From JABAAI01 sp965242745 (GTDB lineage: Bacteria; Spirochaetota; Leptospiria; Leptospirales; Leptonemataceae): a DNA stretch of 64,000 nucleotides. The DNA lies in assembly GCA_965242745.1 (NCBI GenBank), contig CBDETG010000093.1, positions 1-64,000 of the forward strand. Reading direction: 5' to 3'. The position numbers were made by a program, and so were the translations under genes. The notes below the pieces were generated by a model. That model made no database searches and was not told the origin of the DNA. It saw only the letters and a list, made by a program, of their open reading frames with translations. Position 1 is the first letter of the stretch; each line of letters begins with the position of its first letter. This document shows, in pieces, positions 57,028-64,000 of the stretch.

Positions 57028-57430
57028 AAAAAAGGCTTCTCTAAATATAAGCGGTATTAGTATTGTGACTAATAGGCAGGCTACTTATGTCAAATGATAA
57101 GGGGGCGCTGCCATATTTCATGCTGCTATTGCAAACAAAAATCCTATCTTTTGCTGACTGCAAGAAAGCATAACTATAGCTTTGTAGGATTGCCTTATAC
57201 AGCGTGTCATACTTGTTGCTATATAATTGTAATGAGAGCGCGCAATGGAATACGCAGTGGAAATAGAGGTATTTTTGAGAGGGGAAACTTTGCTTGATCA
57301 AAAAAGCAAAGTCCAGCGAAGTGTGCTTTGTTCTCCAAAGCAGCGAAGAAAGGAGCAGCTATGAGCGGCCTAAAAACGGCTGCCTGCAAAGCCCAAAAGC
57401 GCAAGTAATATATAATAGGAGGTAAAGATC
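57028..57430. other. Leader region upstream of the PPDK-like gene
   Basis: About 400 bp. TATAAT at 57222-57227 is a plausible -10 box, without a good -35. A second TATAAT (57411-57416) lies too close to the gene to serve it. AGGAGG at 57418 is the ribosome site of the PPDK-like gene. A short open frame with its own ribosome site lies at 57361-57408. No RNA family is recognised. Confidence 0.5.
57361..57408 (+). CDS. Possible 15-codon leader peptide
   Basis: ATG preceded by AAAGGAG with a five-base spacer, encoding MSGLKTAACKAQKRK, ending 22 bp before the PPDK-like start. The ribosome site is better than those of many genes here, which is why I list it. It could be a translational leader for the downstream gene or chance; nothing in the peptide suggests attenuation by a particular amino acid. 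Confidence 0.3.
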   Translation: MSGLKTAACKAQKRK

Positions 57431-60010
57431 ATGCAATTACATCTCTTTAGCCAGAAAGGCTGTACAACAGACCAAAATGTGTGGGGAATCTGCGGCAAGC
57501 GGGGGCAAAGAGCCTTTGAGATGGCGTCTTTGCATCTACCTGTAGTGCCTGGTTTCGTTATCGATTCTCTTACATGTATGAAATTAAAAGACATCGATCT
57601 AGGGCCCTTATTACAGAAGGCTTTGGTAGCTATAGCAGCAGAAATTGGCAGAACATTTGGAGATAAGAAAAACCCTCTTTTACTCAAAGTAATTTGCAGC
57701 TCTAACCTGACTCTTCCTATCTATCCTACTGTCTTTAACGTAGGGCTTTCACCAGTCACCCTGCCTGGCTTTGCAAAAATGGTGGGTGATGAAGAGAAGG
57801 CTTGGTTTGAATACTGTTATTTACTCAGGAGCGCTGCAAGTAAGCTCTACGATGTGGATGAGGAGAAGCTGCAAGCTATCAGCAATGCTTACAGTAAAAT
57901 TGGGAAAAACTATGAAGAATGCGCTAAAGAAATGCGCCAGCTTATAGGAGCAGATAAGCTGCCTGATAATCCTATGGAGCAGCTAGAGCGGGTAATAGCG
58001 CGCGCTGCCAAACGTTATTATGATCCTGATTTGGATGACGTTGATAATATAGCCGTAATGGTGCAGGCTATGGTTTTTGGGCACCTGGATTCTCAGGACA
58101 TGGTGGGTATGTACCACACTCGTGATACGATCACAGGAGAAAAGAAACTAAGCGGTTACTTCCAAAAACATGCCTACACTTTAGAAAAAAATGAATCAGA
58201 TATACAAAAACTGGATGCCCGTTATTTAGAAGAATTGCAAAAGATAGCCAATCTGCTTGAACAGCGCTTCCATGAGCTGCGTGAGATTAAATTTATCGTG
58301 GAAAAAGCTAAGCTTTGGCTTATCAACCAAACCAGCGAAGATAAAAAGTCTACGCAGGCTCATTTGCGTACTCTGCTGGACCTATGCCAAGAAGGCTTCA
58401 TTCAAGAAGAGTGGCTTATCAAACAGATACCTCCTGGCCAGTTAGCCAGTCTTTTACATCCTGTTACAGATCCTGCTTCCGTATGCGGTCTAAAGAAAGT
58501 GCAGGGGGGCTTGGCTGGTTCTCCTGGAGCTGCCGTAGGGAAGGTATATTTTTCAGCAGAGCGTTTGATGGAAGCGCATCACGATGCTTTGCAAAAAGGT
58601 GAAGATGCGCGCCTCATTTTATGCGTGGTGGCTTCTTTTGCAGAAGACGTAAAAGCCATAGAAATAGGGCAGGGCGTCATTGCCGTAGAAGGCGGTTATT
58701 CCTCACATGCTCCTGTAGTGGCGCGCTCTATGGGCAAAGTGGCCATCGTCAACTCCAAAATCCAGATTACAGGCTCTTCTTTCAGCATAGGCGCTATCCA
58801 AGTAAAGGAAGGGGATTATGTTACATTAGATGTCCCCATGTATGATGCGCCGAGCATCTATCTTGGCAAGGCTAAGCTCATCAATCCTGATGTGGAAGAA
58901 AATGGGCTGGTAGAGTTTGTTAATATAACGAAAAAGTATCTCACTAAAGAATTTGTAGTCAGAGCGAATGCGGATTTAGGGCGCGATGCGAAGGTCGCAA
59001 GAAAAATGGGCGCATATGGCATAGGTCTGTGCCGTACAGAACACATGTTTTTTGCAGAGGACCGCATCATGCGCTTCCGGGAAATGATTCTTGCAGAGAA
59101 TAGGCACGAGCGCTTGGAATACCTTCGTGATTTACAGCCTGTGCAGCGACAAGATTTTTATGAGCTTTTTTCTATTATGGCCCCTTATCCTGTTACGATA
59201 CGTCTTTTAGATGCGCCCCTGCATGAATTTTTACCCCGCAGTAAGGAAGTATTTGCAGAGTATTGTAACTATATAAAAGCTAAAGGGAAAAAAGTAGATA
59301 AGGCAGAGCTTGAAGACAGGATTGCAAGGCTCAATGAGTTTAATCCAATGCTGGGACATCGCGGCTGCCGTGTGGCGATTACGTATCCTGAAATTTATGA
59401 AATGCAAATCCGTGCTATATTGGAAGCAGCTATTGCCTTGCAGAAAGAAGGTCAAAATATTGCGCCAGAGATTATGATTCCCTTAGTTATGGATGTAAAT
59501 GAACTGAATATGATCCGTAACGGGAAGCGTATAGAAGGCAAGGTGATTCAAGGCATAGGAGGGATAGCGGAAGATATATTTGCTGCAGAAAAGTTAAGGA
59601 TAGATTACAAAGTGGGCGCAATGGTAGAGCTGCCTGCTGCCGCCTTGCTTTCAGGTGATTTGGCGCGCTATGCGGAGTTTTTTAGTTATGGTACGAACGA
59701 TCTCACTCAGACAACGAATGGCTTGTCCAGAGATGATGTTAATGCCTTCTTCCCCGCTTATACGGAATACGACTTATTGGCGCATAATCCCTTTCAAGTG
59801 CTTGGCAAACCTGTAAAAGAGCTCATCCAAATCAGCGCTTCGCGGGCACGCCTGACTCGTCCAGACATCAAATTAGGCTTGTGCGGGGAGCATGGAGCTG
59901 ATCCTATGAACATAGAGTTTTGCCGCGAGGCTGGTCTGCAATACGTATCTTGTTCCTCTTACAGCGTGCCTATAGCTATATTAGCGGTGGCACAGGCCAA
60001 TCTCTCCTAA
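57431..60010 (+). CDS. ppdK: Pyruvate phosphate dikinase-like protein with divergent ATP-binding domain
   Basis: 859 residues, close to PPDK length. The phosphohistidine domain has GGYSSHAPVVARSMGKVAIV, with the phosphorylated His in the SSH triplet. The C-terminal PEP/pyruvate barrel is well conserved: RANADLGRDAKVARKMGAYG, IGLCRTEHMFFAEDRIMRFR, MLGHRGCRVAITYPEIYEMQ, FFSYGTNDLTQTTNGLSRDD and LGLCGEHGADPMNIEFC. The N-terminal ATP-grasp domain is atypical: the RSGAxxSMPG loop that contacts ATP is replaced by KVICSSNLTLPIYP, although the following FNVGLS matches LNLGLN. It may have lost ATP/AMP chemistry or act by another phosphodonor. Start supported by AGGAGG. Confidence 0.82.
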   Translation: MQLHLFSQKGCTTDQNVWGICGKRGQRAFEMASLHLPVVPGFVIDSLTCMKLKDIDLGPLLQKALVAIAAEIGRTFGDKKNPLLLKVICSSNLTLPIYPTVFNVGLSPVTLPGFAKMVGDEEKAWFEYCYLLRSAASKLYDVDEEKLQAISNAYSKIGKNYEECAKEMRQLIGADKLPDNPMEQLERVIARAAKRYYDPDLDDVDNIAVMVQAMVFGHLDSQDMVGMYHTRDTITGEKKLSGYFQKHAYTLEKNESDIQKLDARYLEELQKIANLLEQRFHELREIKFIVEKAKLWLINQTSEDKKSTQAHLRTLLDLCQEGFIQEEWLIKQIPPGQLASLLHPVTDPASVCGLKKVQGGLAGSPGAAVGKVYFSAERLMEAHHDALQKGEDARLILCVVASFAEDVKAIEIGQGVIAVEGGYSSHAPVVARSMGKVAIVNSKIQITGSSFSIGAIQVKEGDYVTLDVPMYDAPSIYLGKAKLINPDVEENGLVEFVNITKKYLTKEFVVRANADLGRDAKVARKMGAYGIGLCRTEHMFFAEDRIMRFREMILAENRHERLEYLRDLQPVQRQDFYELFSIMAPYPVTIRLLDAPLHEFLPRSKEVFAEYCNYIKAKGKKVDKAELEDRIARLNEFNPMLGHRGCRVAITYPEIYEMQIRAILEAAIALQKEGQNIAPEIMIPLVMDVNELNMIRNGKRIEGKVIQGIGGIAEDIFAAEKLRIDYKVGAMVELPAAALLSGDLARYAEFFSYGTNDLTQTTNGLSRDDVNAFFPAYTEYDLLAHNPFQVLGKPVKELIQISASRARLTRPDIKLGLCGEHGADPMNIEFCREAGLQYVSCSSYSVPIAILAVAQANLS

Positions 60011-60027
60011 TACTGGATGCGCTGCAG

Positions 60028-60098
60028 GCGGATGTGGTGTAATGGTAGCACAAAAGCCTTCCAAGCTTTTAGAGTGGGTTCGAATCCCATCATCCGCT
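60028..60098 (+). tRNA. tRNA-Gly (UCC)
   Basis: Cloverleaf with acceptor GCGGATG/CATCCGC, short D arm, anticodon stem AAAGC/GCTTT around loop CTTCCAA (anticodon TCC), T arm GTGGG-TTCGAAT-CCCAT and discriminator T. CCA not encoded. It lies 17 bp after the PPDK-like stop and 7 bp before the folP start. Confidence 0.95.
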
Positions 60099-60105
60099 CA
60101 GAACA

Positions 60106-60996
60106 ATGTTTTCCCTGCCTGCTTTATTGCTGGATAGAGCCGAGAGGCGGCCTCAGCTTTTTGCTATACTAAACATTACTCCAGATTCTTTTTCTGATGG
60201 CGGCAGATACCTGGAAAGCAAAGCAGCCCTGCAGCACGCCCATTGCCTTATGCAGGAGGGCGCAGACTGCCTGGAGATAGGGGCTGCCTCAAGCCATCCA
60301 AAGGCGCCTAAGATCAGGCCCGAGCAAGAGATAGCAAGATTACAGGGACTACTGCCCTTACTTGCGAAGGAAGATTGGCCTCTGAGCCTGGACTCCTGCC
60401 AGACGGAGGTGCAGCGTTATGTTCTGCGCTACCTGCGCAGGAAAAAAAGAGCTCTTGCATACCTCAATGATACCAGCGCCTTTGCAGACCCCTCTATGTA
60501 TTCTGAATTAGCAGAGATTGACTCGAAGCTGATCCTGATGCACTCCATATATCATTCTGGACAAAGGCAAGGCCCTATCTCAGAGCAAAACAGCCCTCCT
60601 GATAGAGGAGAACTTAGGAAACTCTACGAAGGCATTGTAGCTTTTTTTGAAAAGCGCTTAAGCAGCTTAGAAAAAAGCAGTATAGCAGCAAAACGTTTGA
60701 TTCTTGATCCGGGCATGGGTTTTTTTCTAGGCTCTCATCCGGATTATTCCATTTTTATGATTCAAAATCTCAAGGCATTGAAGCAAGACTTTGGGCTGCC
60801 TATCATGCTCTCTGTATCGCGTAAATCTTTCATAGGAAACTTAAGCCGTAGACCTGTGCAGCAAAGGAGCTCTGCCACTTTGGCTACAGAGCTCTTAAGC
60901 TGTCTTTTAGGAGAAGTAGACTGCATACGCACCCATGAAGTAGCTCCTTTCTGTGATGCTTGGAATATGCTCACAGCCTTGGCTGCAAAGCTTTAA
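60106..60996 (+). CDS. folP: Dihydropteroate synthase
   Basis: Condenses dihydropterin pyrophosphate with p-aminobenzoate in folate synthesis. 296 residues with the family motifs FAILNITPDSFSDGGRYLES, the LEIGAASSHPKAPKI loop (normally ESTRPG; here Ser-Ser-His-Pro), PLSLDSCQTEVQRYVL, YLNDTSAF, LILDPGMGFF and MLSVSRKSFIG. The start codon is only seven bases after the tRNA-Gly 3' end, so a mature mRNA released by tRNA processing would be nearly leaderless. No other good start exists nearby. The gene's last ~45 bp are duplicated downstream in a 67-bp tandem repeat. Confidence 0.9.
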   Translation: MFSLPALLLDRAERRPQLFAILNITPDSFSDGGRYLESKAALQHAHCLMQEGADCLEIGAASSHPKAPKIRPEQEIARLQGLLPLLAKEDWPLSLDSCQTEVQRYVLRYLRRKKRALAYLNDTSAFADPSMYSELAEIDSKLILMHSIYHSGQRQGPISEQNSPPDRGELRKLYEGIVAFFEKRLSSLEKSSIAAKRLILDPGMGFFLGSHPDYSIFMIQNLKALKQDFGLPIMLSVSRKSFIGNLSRRPVQQRSSATLATELLSCLLGEVDCIRTHEVAPFCDAWNMLTALAAKL

Positions 60997-61124
60997 CTCG
61001 TTTCTATTTTTTCCTTTCTGTGATGCTTGGAATATGCTCACAGCCTTGGCTGCAAAGCTTTAACTCGTTTCTATTTTTTCCTTTCTGTGATGCTTGGAAT
61101 ATGCTCACAGCCTTGGCTGCAAAG
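60946..61124 (+). repeat. 67-bp tandem duplication of the folP 3' end
   Basis: Units begin CCTTTCTGTGATGCTTGGAA at 60946, 61013 and 61080. The first two are complete and identical, and the third ends at about 61124. The first copy is the folP C-terminus, its TAA stop and flank, so the duplication copied the end of a gene with its stop. Near-perfect identity implies a recent event. Confidence 0.93.
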
Positions 61125-61158
61125 AAATAAAGCGCCTATTTCTCAAGGCCTGGCAGCC

Positions 61159-61560
61159 TTAGAGCTCAGCAATATATTTTTGGTAAGCTGCAGCGTCCAT
61201 AAGTGAAGCAAAAGCATTGTCTTCTAAATCATTGTTTTGGATCTGCAAAATCCATGCTTCATAGGGCCTTGTATTGAGCTCTAAAGCATCCTGCAAAAGC
61301 GCTTCATTAGCCTGGAAGATGCGCCCTGCTATGGGAGCATACACTTCTGCTACTGCTTTTACGGATTCAATAACTGCAAGGCTGTCGCCTTTTTCTATCA
61401 GATCACCCTGCTTCATGGGAATGTCCAAATAGACAATATCTCCCAATGCGTGCTGCGCATAATCACTAATCCCTAAAAGAAAAAGGCCTCTCTCTTTTTC
61501 AAAAATCCATTCATGCTTAGAGCTGTAATACAGCCCTTCTTTTACTTCTTTTTGCGACAC
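61159..61560 (-). CDS. gcvH: Glycine cleavage system H protein
   Basis: 133 residues. GcvH carries a lipoyl group that shuttles the aminomethyl moiety between P, T and L proteins. The lipoylated Lys is in VIESVKAVAEVYAPIAG, with YSSKHEWI at the start and LGISDYAQHALGDIVYLDIP typical of the family. The start is GTG at 61560; no ATG is suitable and no ribosome site is evident. gcvT and gcvP are not in the window; the L protein could be the lpdA product at 10347. H protein can also serve as a lipoyl carrier for other enzymes, so a complete glycine cleavage system is not shown. Confidence 0.93.
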   Translation of the reverse strand: MSQKEVKEGLYYSSKHEWIFEKERGLFLLGISDYAQHALGDIVYLDIPMKQGDLIEKGDSLAVIESVKAVAEVYAPIAGRIFQANEALLQDALELNTRPYEAWILQIQNNDLEDNAFASLMDAAAYQKYIAEL

Positions 61561-61653
61561 TAGGATGGATCAACAAAGCATACTGACATTTGCAAGTATA
61601 GAAAAGCAAGCCTGTAATCAGCGCCTAAGCATCCGCCTCACGGATCCTTTTCT

Positions 61654-62937
61654 TTAGTCTGCCTGGCCAATAACAAAAGTCATACTTGTCGTTGCGCTGC
61701 CTCCGATGTTTAGCGTGATGCCATTTTTTGCGCCATCTACCTGATATTCTTCTGCCTGCCCTGTGACTTGCTTGTAGATATCCAAAGCCATCCGCACGCC
61801 GGATGCCCCTACTGGATGTCCCGCACCAATAAGGCCACCTGAGGGGTTGATAGGTTTTTCCCCTTCGATTTGTATGGCGCCGTCTTCAATAGCTTGGTAC
61901 TCTTCACCTGCTTTTGTAATACCGAAGGCAGAAATAGCGGCATACTCACTTGAAGTAAAACAATCATGGGTTTCAATGACGTCCATTTGCTCTATGCCAA
62001 GGGCAGCGCGGGCGTAAGCATCTCTAACAGCTTGGCGCGTCCATGGCAATAAGCAGCCATCCTTGCTTTCTTTTGCTTCCTGCTCCTTTTTAGAAAAAAG
62101 CAGAGGCGCAACGCGGTGTCCCCAGCCCTTTACAACTGCGCAATTTTTTAGGGGAAGATGCCGCTTCGTAGCGTACCTGCGCGCATATTCTGGACTTGCT
62201 AAGGCTATGAAAGCAGCCCCATCTGTTACCTGGGAGCAATCTGCAATACAAAGCCTGCCGCCCACAGATGCGTTGAAGCCTTTAGCTCTGGAAGAGGCAT
62301 GCTCCTTGTCCATAAACCAGGAGCGGGTCTGCGCTTTATGATTCGTTTTGGCATTCTTGTAATTGGTATGGGCGATCTCAGCTAAGCTCTGCATGACACG
62401 ACTCTCTCCCACATTAGGATAGCTTTCTATGATAAGATCAGCTAACTTGCCAAAAAGCTTAGGAAAGGGGAAGGCAACGCCCTTAGCTTCTAATTCATAG
62501 TACGCTGCTGTCCCCAAGAAAGCTCCTCCAACAGCGGCGCTTACTGTTTTCATTACTTCTAGTCCCACCACTAAGGCAAGATCATAATCCCCTGACACTA
62601 TATGTGCCCGCGCAGAATGCAAGGCGACAGAACCAGAAGCGCACGCCGCCTCATAACGCGCTCCAGGCGCTCCATAGAAGGCGGGATGCACCTCTGTGAG
62701 GAAAGCGCCTAGATGACCTTGGTTTGCATATTGCTCTGCGTCAAAATTGCCTACAAAGACCGCAATGCGATTTTCCTCGTTCAGCGCTTTGATTTCTTCG
62801 TAATCTATAGCAACCGCAGCCAAGCCATCCTCTACAACCTCCCGCATCATAGAAAGGAAGCTTTTCCCTTCTTTTGTCCAGTTACGCGCAAAGTCAGTCT
62901 GAGCGCCTCCTAATATTACAGCCTTGTTATGATTCAT
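61654..62937 (-). CDS. Thiolase-family protein (acetyl-CoA acetyltransferase / SCP2-like)
   Basis: 427 residues from the ATG at 62937, supported by AAGGAGGG eight bases upstream; the open frame extends 17 residues further but without support. Thiolase features are the nucleophilic Cys in YEAACASGSVALHSARAHIV, the His region of GGLIGAGHPVGASGVRM and NGITLNIGGSATTSMTF at the end. The final Cys-Gly loop reads IGGSAT rather than the CGGG of classical biosynthetic thiolases, as in SCP2/degradative-type or HMG-related thiolases. It may catalyse acyl-CoA thiolysis or condensation; the exact substrate is unknown. No beta-oxidation genes are nearby. Confidence 0.82.
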   Translation of the reverse strand: MNHNKAVILGGAQTDFARNWTKEGKSFLSMMREVVEDGLAAVAIDYEEIKALNEENRIAVFVGNFDAEQYANQGHLGAFLTEVHPAFYGAPGARYEAACASGSVALHSARAHIVSGDYDLALVVGLEVMKTVSAAVGGAFLGTAAYYELEAKGVAFPFPKLFGKLADLIIESYPNVGESRVMQSLAEIAHTNYKNAKTNHKAQTRSWFMDKEHASSRAKGFNASVGGRLCIADCSQVTDGAAFIALASPEYARRYATKRHLPLKNCAVVKGWGHRVAPLLFSKKEQEAKESKDGCLLPWTRQAVRDAYARAALGIEQMDVIETHDCFTSSEYAAISAFGITKAGEEYQAIEDGAIQIEGEKPINPSGGLIGAGHPVGASGVRMALDIYKQVTGQAEEYQVDGAKNGITLNIGGSATTSMTFVIGQAD

Positions 62938-62996
62938 ATGGAATCCCTCCTTAACATAGTTTCGAAAAAGCCCTGCAGGCAATGCCATCCTAAAAA

Positions 62997-63935
62997 TTAC
63001 TTGATAAAAAAGCTAGTCTTTTTCTTTGCTTGGTTTTGGCCGCATTGGCCTTCCTTTGCTTTTAGGCGTCTTTTTGCTTTTTGCAGGAAAGAAGGGCGGC
63101 GCCGCGCTTCCCCATTTCCCACAATGATCTCTTGGGCATCCAGCGCCGCTATTTTTTGCAAGGCCTTTGTATAACAAGGAGTCTGGGAGCAGGGAAGAGA
63201 CCACGTGTTTTTCTGAAACACTTGCAAAAAACTAGCTGTATACAAGACCTTTTCTTGATGAAAGAAAGTAAGGCAGTCATGTGCCATAGCAGAATCTCTG
63301 CTCGCAGAATCTTGGCAGGGAAAAGAACAGAAGAGCTGTATTCTGGAATCCAAAAGCGAAAAACGATCTGTGAAAAGCGCCTTAGGTAAAAAGAGTTCCT
63401 GCCTTTGCCACGTGGAGAAATTCTGCTCCATCTGCTTTTGCATGCTTTCCCATCGCTCTTGGAGCAAAGCAAGGCCCTTGGGATGTATCAAGACAGGCAG
63501 CCCCTCGCTGAAAAACAGCTCCATGCCCCCTGTATATTGAAGATGGTGGCTGTTGAGTACAAGGACAGCATAGGCAGCATTGCTTAAGGTAGCAGCCTTC
63601 CAGAGCAGCTGGCGGGCCATTTTCGTATTCCAGCCAGCGCCAAAAAAAATGATGGCTTCCGGGCTGGCATAGAGCATATAATTTGTTTTTCTATAGTTGT
63701 AATTTTCTATTAGGTAAAGAGGGCCTTGGATATGGCTAAACTGCAGGGGGAGGTCATCACGATCCCTTGCACCCTCATGATTTTGCCAAGAGAGCCGGCT
63801 TATGCCTGAGCAGCAAAGGCAGGACGCAAAAGCGAGTATATAAAGCAAGACCAAGTATATTCTGCTGCCTCTTGTATAAGAGCCGGTCTCAACTAGGCTC
63901 TTGCAGCGCAGGATGTGCGCATGGGCCCTCGTCAT
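62997..63935 (-). CDS. Degenerate metallo-beta-lactamase-fold lipoprotein
   Basis: About 310 residues. The N-terminal region before IYLVLLYILAFASCLC is encoded by a repeat element, so the true start may be a TTG near 63854; the hydrophobic stretch ends in a Cys suited to lipidation. The rest has the metallo-beta-lactamase order (NYMLYASPEAIIFFGAGWNT, then AVLVLNSHHLQYTGGMELFF and GLPVLIHPKG). However, HxHxDH is replaced by NSHHLQYTGG, and the later Asp/His ligands are not obvious (MAHDCLTFFHQEKVLYTASF). It is probably not a zinc hydrolase. The C-terminus is Lys-rich. Confidence 0.62.
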   Translation of the reverse strand: MTRAHAHILRCKSLVETGSYTRGSRIYLVLLYILAFASCLCCSGISRLSWQNHEGARDRDDLPLQFSHIQGPLYLIENYNYRKTNYMLYASPEAIIFFGAGWNTKMARQLLWKAATLSNAAYAVLVLNSHHLQYTGGMELFFSEGLPVLIHPKGLALLQERWESMQKQMEQNFSTWQRQELFLPKALFTDRFSLLDSRIQLFCSFPCQDSASRDSAMAHDCLTFFHQEKVLYTASFLQVFQKNTWSLPCSQTPCYTKALQKIAALDAQEIIVGNGEARRRPSFLQKAKRRLKAKEGQCGQNQAKKKTSFFIK

Positions 63936-64000
63936 CACCCGCACCCCAGCACACCAACCCTCACCCTAGTCAGCAGAGCCCCACGCCGCATATTCCAAAG
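63877..64000. repeat. Hairpin element and mosaic-repeat start at the right edge
   Basis: TAAGAGCCGGTCTCAACTAG with GGCTCTT (63877-63903) forms the same first hairpin as at 51085, followed by GCGCA-GGAT-TGCGC-like (63906-63920). After that GTCATCACCCGCACCCCAGC and related sequence to 64000 resembles mosaic-array blocks, cut off by the window edge. Confidence 0.65.

Overview
The window reads as one chromosomal stretch of a motile, Gram-negative-type bacterium of moderate GC. It carries fliF and fliG, many spirochaete-style lipoprotein leaders, paired cyclic-nucleotide-binding proteins, a pyruvate phosphate dikinase-like enzyme and a large single-pass TPR protein. Spirochaetota is my best guess. 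It is an inference from gene content only, because no rRNA gene is present.

Layout. 1-430 is an intergenic mosaic repeat array. 463-7395 (minus) holds fliF, fliG, asd, an APC permease and ruvA. 7860-10187 (plus) is a secreted repeat protein with a Pro/Ala/Asp/Thr linker. 10347-12173 (minus) holds lpdA and a tiny membrane/coiled-coil protein. 12226-14546 is a composite repeat region: a mosaic array plus an IS5-family element, bounded by perfect 16-bp inverted repeats. 14592-22126 (minus) holds a frameshifted rsmE, a YdcF-like gene, and a moxR-DUF58-transglutaminase-lipoprotein operon. 22298-26770 (minus) is a GC-rich surface-lipoprotein gene (Cys-rich, thrombospondin-3, GLUG and cadherin-like modules) broken by two frameshifts and flanked by inverted copies of a dispersed repeat. 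27361-30234 holds a second tiny membrane/coiled-coil gene and a YihY-type membrane protein with a beta-propeller-like insertion, again frameshifted.

30810-33332 (plus) holds a sulfur-carrier protein with a C-terminal GGCDR tail, its E1-like activating enzyme fused to rhodanese, and a lone trpA. 33369-41022 (minus) holds a CapA-like lipoprotein, DUF368 (polyprenyl-phosphate transport), an ABC ATPase and a giant TPR protein with a 45-bp repeat tract. 41106-49314 has a double glycogen-binding-fold protein, tRNA-Pro, NAD synthase, a catalytically dead rhomboid, a broken polytopic membrane protein, tRNA-Asp, bolA and an M50-like protease. 49508-54401 (minus) has an adenosine-deaminase-family protein, two cyclic-nucleotide-binding proteins and an amidohydrolase. 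54803-60996 (plus) has an orphan TRAP solute-binding protein, a plsC-like acyltransferase, a PPDK-like protein, tRNA-Gly and folP. 61159-63935 (minus) has gcvH, a thiolase and a degenerate metallo-beta-lactamase-fold lipoprotein.

Three themes tie the window together. First, hairpin-rich intergenic elements recur (10284, 12226, 14578, 16276, 22137, 26960, 27129, 51085, 63877), sometimes supplying the stop codon of the neighbouring gene. Second, short tandem duplications cover the ends and stop codons of genes (19690, 41945, 60946). Third, at least six frameshifts in five genes could be real decay, phase variation or sequencing error; only reads can decide. The most original items are the family of expandable hairpin elements, the YihY/propeller architecture and the repeat-flanked GC-rich adhesin cassette.
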